Positions 5,246-6,606 of a DNA stretch of 6,606 nucleotides are shown piece after piece. Made by a program: the position numbers and the translations under genes. The stretch comes from Candidatus Aerophobota bacterium (lineage in GTDB: Bacteria; Aerophobota; Aerophobia; Aerophobales; AE-B3A): positions 1 through 6,606 of the forward strand of contig JAUWRE010000063.1 of the NCBI GenBank assembly GCA_030610725.1, in the 5' to 3' direction. Position 1 is the first letter of the stretch, and the number at the start of each line of letters is the position of its first letter. The notes beneath the pieces were generated by a model. It was not told where the DNA came from. It was given only the letters and a program-made list of their open reading frames with translations, and searched no databases.

Positions 5246-6606
5246 ATGCCGTCTCTTAAAGAGTTATCAAAGAAAAAAGAACTTCTCAGCGCCGGTCAGA
5301 GGCTTTGTGCCGGCTGTGGAGCTTCGATTATTGTAAGGCAGATTCTTATGGCGGCAGATGATCCGCTAGTGATAAGTTCTGCTACCGGATGTCTGGAAGT
5401 AGCTACTACTATTTATCCTTTTACTGCCTGGAGAACTCCCTTTATTCATTGTGCCTTTGAGAACTCCGCCTCTACCTTATCAGGAGTGGAAGCAGCTTAT
5501 CGCTCTTTAAAGAGACAGGGTAAACTCGATAAAACAATTAAGTTTATTGCTTTTGGAGGAGACGGTGGAACTTATGACATAGGTTTGCAGGCTTTATCAG
5601 GAGTTATGGAAAGAGGGCACAATCTTCTTTATGTTTGTTATGATAACCAGGCCTATATGAATTGTCTAAGCGCCTCTTCTTTGATAATGACCAAGGATGG
5701 GCTTAAGAAGATAACGGAGATAGAAGAAGGCGATGAAATATACGCTTTCGACCAAAAAACCTATCAGTTAGTTTTAAAAAAATGTAGTGGAGTGTTTGAC
5801 AATGGAACAAAAGATGTCTATGAACTCACCACTCTACATCATTCAATAAAAGCAACAGCGAATCATCCTTTTTTGGTCTTAGAGAGAAATGGTAGAGGCA
5901 AGGAAAATAATCTTGTATGGAAAACAATCTCAGAAATGAAGATAGGCGATGAAGAAATCGTAGTGCTGAAAAATTCAAATGGAAAAAAATCAGAAAAATA
6001 TCCAGATCAATATAAATATCAAAATTTTCTAATAGATAACAAATCTTTTGAGATGGAAAAAATAAGAGATATAAAGTTAGTGGGTCAGGAACCGACCTTA
6101 GATTTAAGAGTAGAAGGTGAGCATAATTTTATTGCTGATGGAATTGTAGTTCATAATACTGGAATTCAGCGTTCCAGTGCTACTCCTGAAGGAGCAGCTA
6201 CTACCACTTCTCCAGTGGGAAAGGCTATTCCCCAGGGAAAAGAGCGGCCGCGCAAAGATTTAACACGGATTATAGTTGCTCATGGCTCTCCTTATGTAGC
6301 CCAGGCTAACCCTGCCTACTATAATGACCTGATAAAGAAAGTGCAGAAGGCTTTAAACACGGAAGGTCCCACCTTTCTTAATATTCTCTCTCCCTGTCCC
6401 CGCGGCTGGCGGCATGACTCTTCCCAGTCCATTCAAATTGCCAAACTCGCTGTTTTGACTGGAGTTTGGCCTCTATATGAAGTGGAGAATGGTAACTACC
6501 GAATTACCTATCGCCCTAAAAAAAGGCGTCCTTTCAGAGAATGGCTGGAATCGCAAGGAAGGTTCAAACACCTCTTGAGCGAACAAAATAAGGAAGTAGT
6601 GGAAAG
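5246..6606 (+). CDS. porB: Pyruvate:ferredoxin oxidoreductase, beta subunit, interrupted by an in-frame intein; 3' end outside window
   Basis: The frame is open from ATG 5246 to the window edge (453 codons seen). AAGGAG lies six bases upstream. Residues 1-139 and 305-453 are PorB exteins; residues 140-304 are an intein. Joined, the exteins read as one ordinary beta subunit: RLCAGCGASI (Cys21, Cys24), TGCLEV (Cys49), the thiamine-diphosphate motif GGDGGTYDIG (104-113), YDNQAYMN joined to TGIQRSSATP, and SPCPRGW (precursor Cys384, mature Cys219). The four cysteines in this spacing fit the [4Fe-4S] cluster that is carried by PorB near the cofactor. With 288 extein residues visible and a usual family length of about 300, little is missing. 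It is the catalytic subunit that binds thiamine diphosphate with PorA. Spliced protein should be normal; unspliced protein has a broken cofactor loop. Confidence 0.95.
   Translation, partial: MPSLKELSKKKELLSAGQRLCAGCGASIIVRQILMAADDPLVISSATGCLEVATTIYPFTAWRTPFIHCAFENSASTLSGVEAAYRSLKRQGKLDKTIKFIAFGGDGGTYDIGLQALSGVMERGHNLLYVCYDNQAYMNCLSASSLIMTKDGLKKITEIEEGDEIYAFDQKTYQLVLKKCSGVFDNGTKDVYELTTLHHSIKATANHPFLVLERNGRGKENNLVWKTISEMKIGDEEIVVLKNSNGKKSEKYPDQYKYQNFLIDNKSFEMEKIRDIKLVGQEPTLDLRVEGEHNFIADGIVVHNTGIQRSSATPEGAATTTSPVGKAIPQGKERPRKDLTRIIVAHGSPYVAQANPAYYNDLIKKVQKALNTEGPTFLNILSPCPRGWRHDSSQSIQIAKLAVLTGVWPLYEVENGNYRITYRPKKRRPFREWLESQGRFKHLLSEQNKEVVE
5663..6157 (+). other. Mini-intein (165 residues) in PorB, no homing endonuclease
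   Basis: A self-splicing protein element of the Hint fold. Block A begins with Cys1 (CLSASSLIMTKDGLKKI, then EGDEIYAFD at 22-30). Block B contains the TxxH motif as Thr65-Ala-Asn-His68 in KATANHPFLVLE. A middle segment reads ISEMKIGDEEIVVL (89-102). Block F is LDLRVEGEHNFIADG, with Asp147 and His154. Block G is GIVVHN, with penultimate His164 and terminal Asn165. The first C-extein residue is Thr, an accepted +1 nucleophile, so all residues for class 1 splicing are present. Only about 70 residues separate blocks B and F, with no LAGLIDADG-type motif, so it cannot home by itself. By hand count GC is about 33%, against 42% (N-extein) and 48% (visible C-extein). Removal restores the conserved YMN-TGIQRS sequence exactly, which fixes both boundaries. 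Confidence 0.95.

Noticed and set aside
5780..6090. A homing endonuclease domain within the intein
   Set aside because: The interval between blocks B and F is only about 70 residues and contains no LAGLIDADG, HNH or GIY-YIG motif.
4634..6252. Two GCGGCCGC sites (about 4634 and 6244) as cloning or vector traces
   Set aside because: Both lie in frame within conserved POR codons with no vector sequence around them, so they are natural.
5246..6606. Reading porB as two genes, a frameshifted gene or a pseudogene because homology to the beta subunit breaks at about 5662
   Set aside because: The frame stays open throughout, the inserted segment has complete intein motifs, and removing it restores an exact conserved junction.

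Overview
The window looks like chromosomal DNA from an anaerobic bacterium, probably a poorly characterised or uncultured lineage; this is inference. The reasons are a four-subunit, oxygen-sensitive pyruvate:ferredoxin oxidoreductase (POR), strong Shine-Dalgarno sites before nearly every gene, bacterial-type TTGACA promoters, a VapBC toxin-antitoxin pair and moderate GC. No ribosomal or other taxonomic marker is present, so no phylum is assigned.

Layout. 1-303 (+) is the C-terminal end of a sugar/polyol-type short-chain dehydrogenase cut by the window edge. 437-1747 (-) is a GH29 alpha-L-fucosidase that converges on it. 1943-2646 (-) is a vapB-vapC cassette with an ATGA overlap, a perfect -35 box and palindromic operator candidates. 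From about 2784 a divergent promoter faces a POR operon on the + strand in the order gamma-delta-alpha-beta (porC 3016, porD 3585, porA 3895, porB 5246). porB runs off the right edge.

Two things stand out. First, porB is interrupted in frame by a complete 165-residue mini-intein (5663-6157) with the expected splicing blocks (Cys1, TxxH, block F His, terminal His-Asn, +1 Thr). It has no room for a homing endonuclease. It sits inside the thiamine-diphosphate/Mg loop, between YDNQAYMN and TGIQRSS, so beta subunit should be active only after splicing. By hand count the intein is about 33% GC, against about 42% and 48% in the flanking exteins.

Second, the two long spacers of the por operon (before porC and between porA and porB) share a modular architecture built from 7-nt tandem repeats. 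Each has a first heptad array, the exact decamer AAAGAAGAAA, a two-copy RRBGTTC heptad, TAAYTAA, and a second CGNNATA heptad array ending in CGAAAAT, which runs straight into the Shine-Dalgarno site. The heptad sequence drifts between and within arrays while the 7-nt phase is kept.

Working together: PorA and PorB bind thiamine diphosphate and split pyruvate, PorC completes the catalytic core, and the PorD dicluster subunit passes electrons to ferredoxin. The left half looks like accessory carbohydrate catabolism (fucoside hydrolysis, sugar dehydrogenase) next to a toxin-antitoxin cassette.
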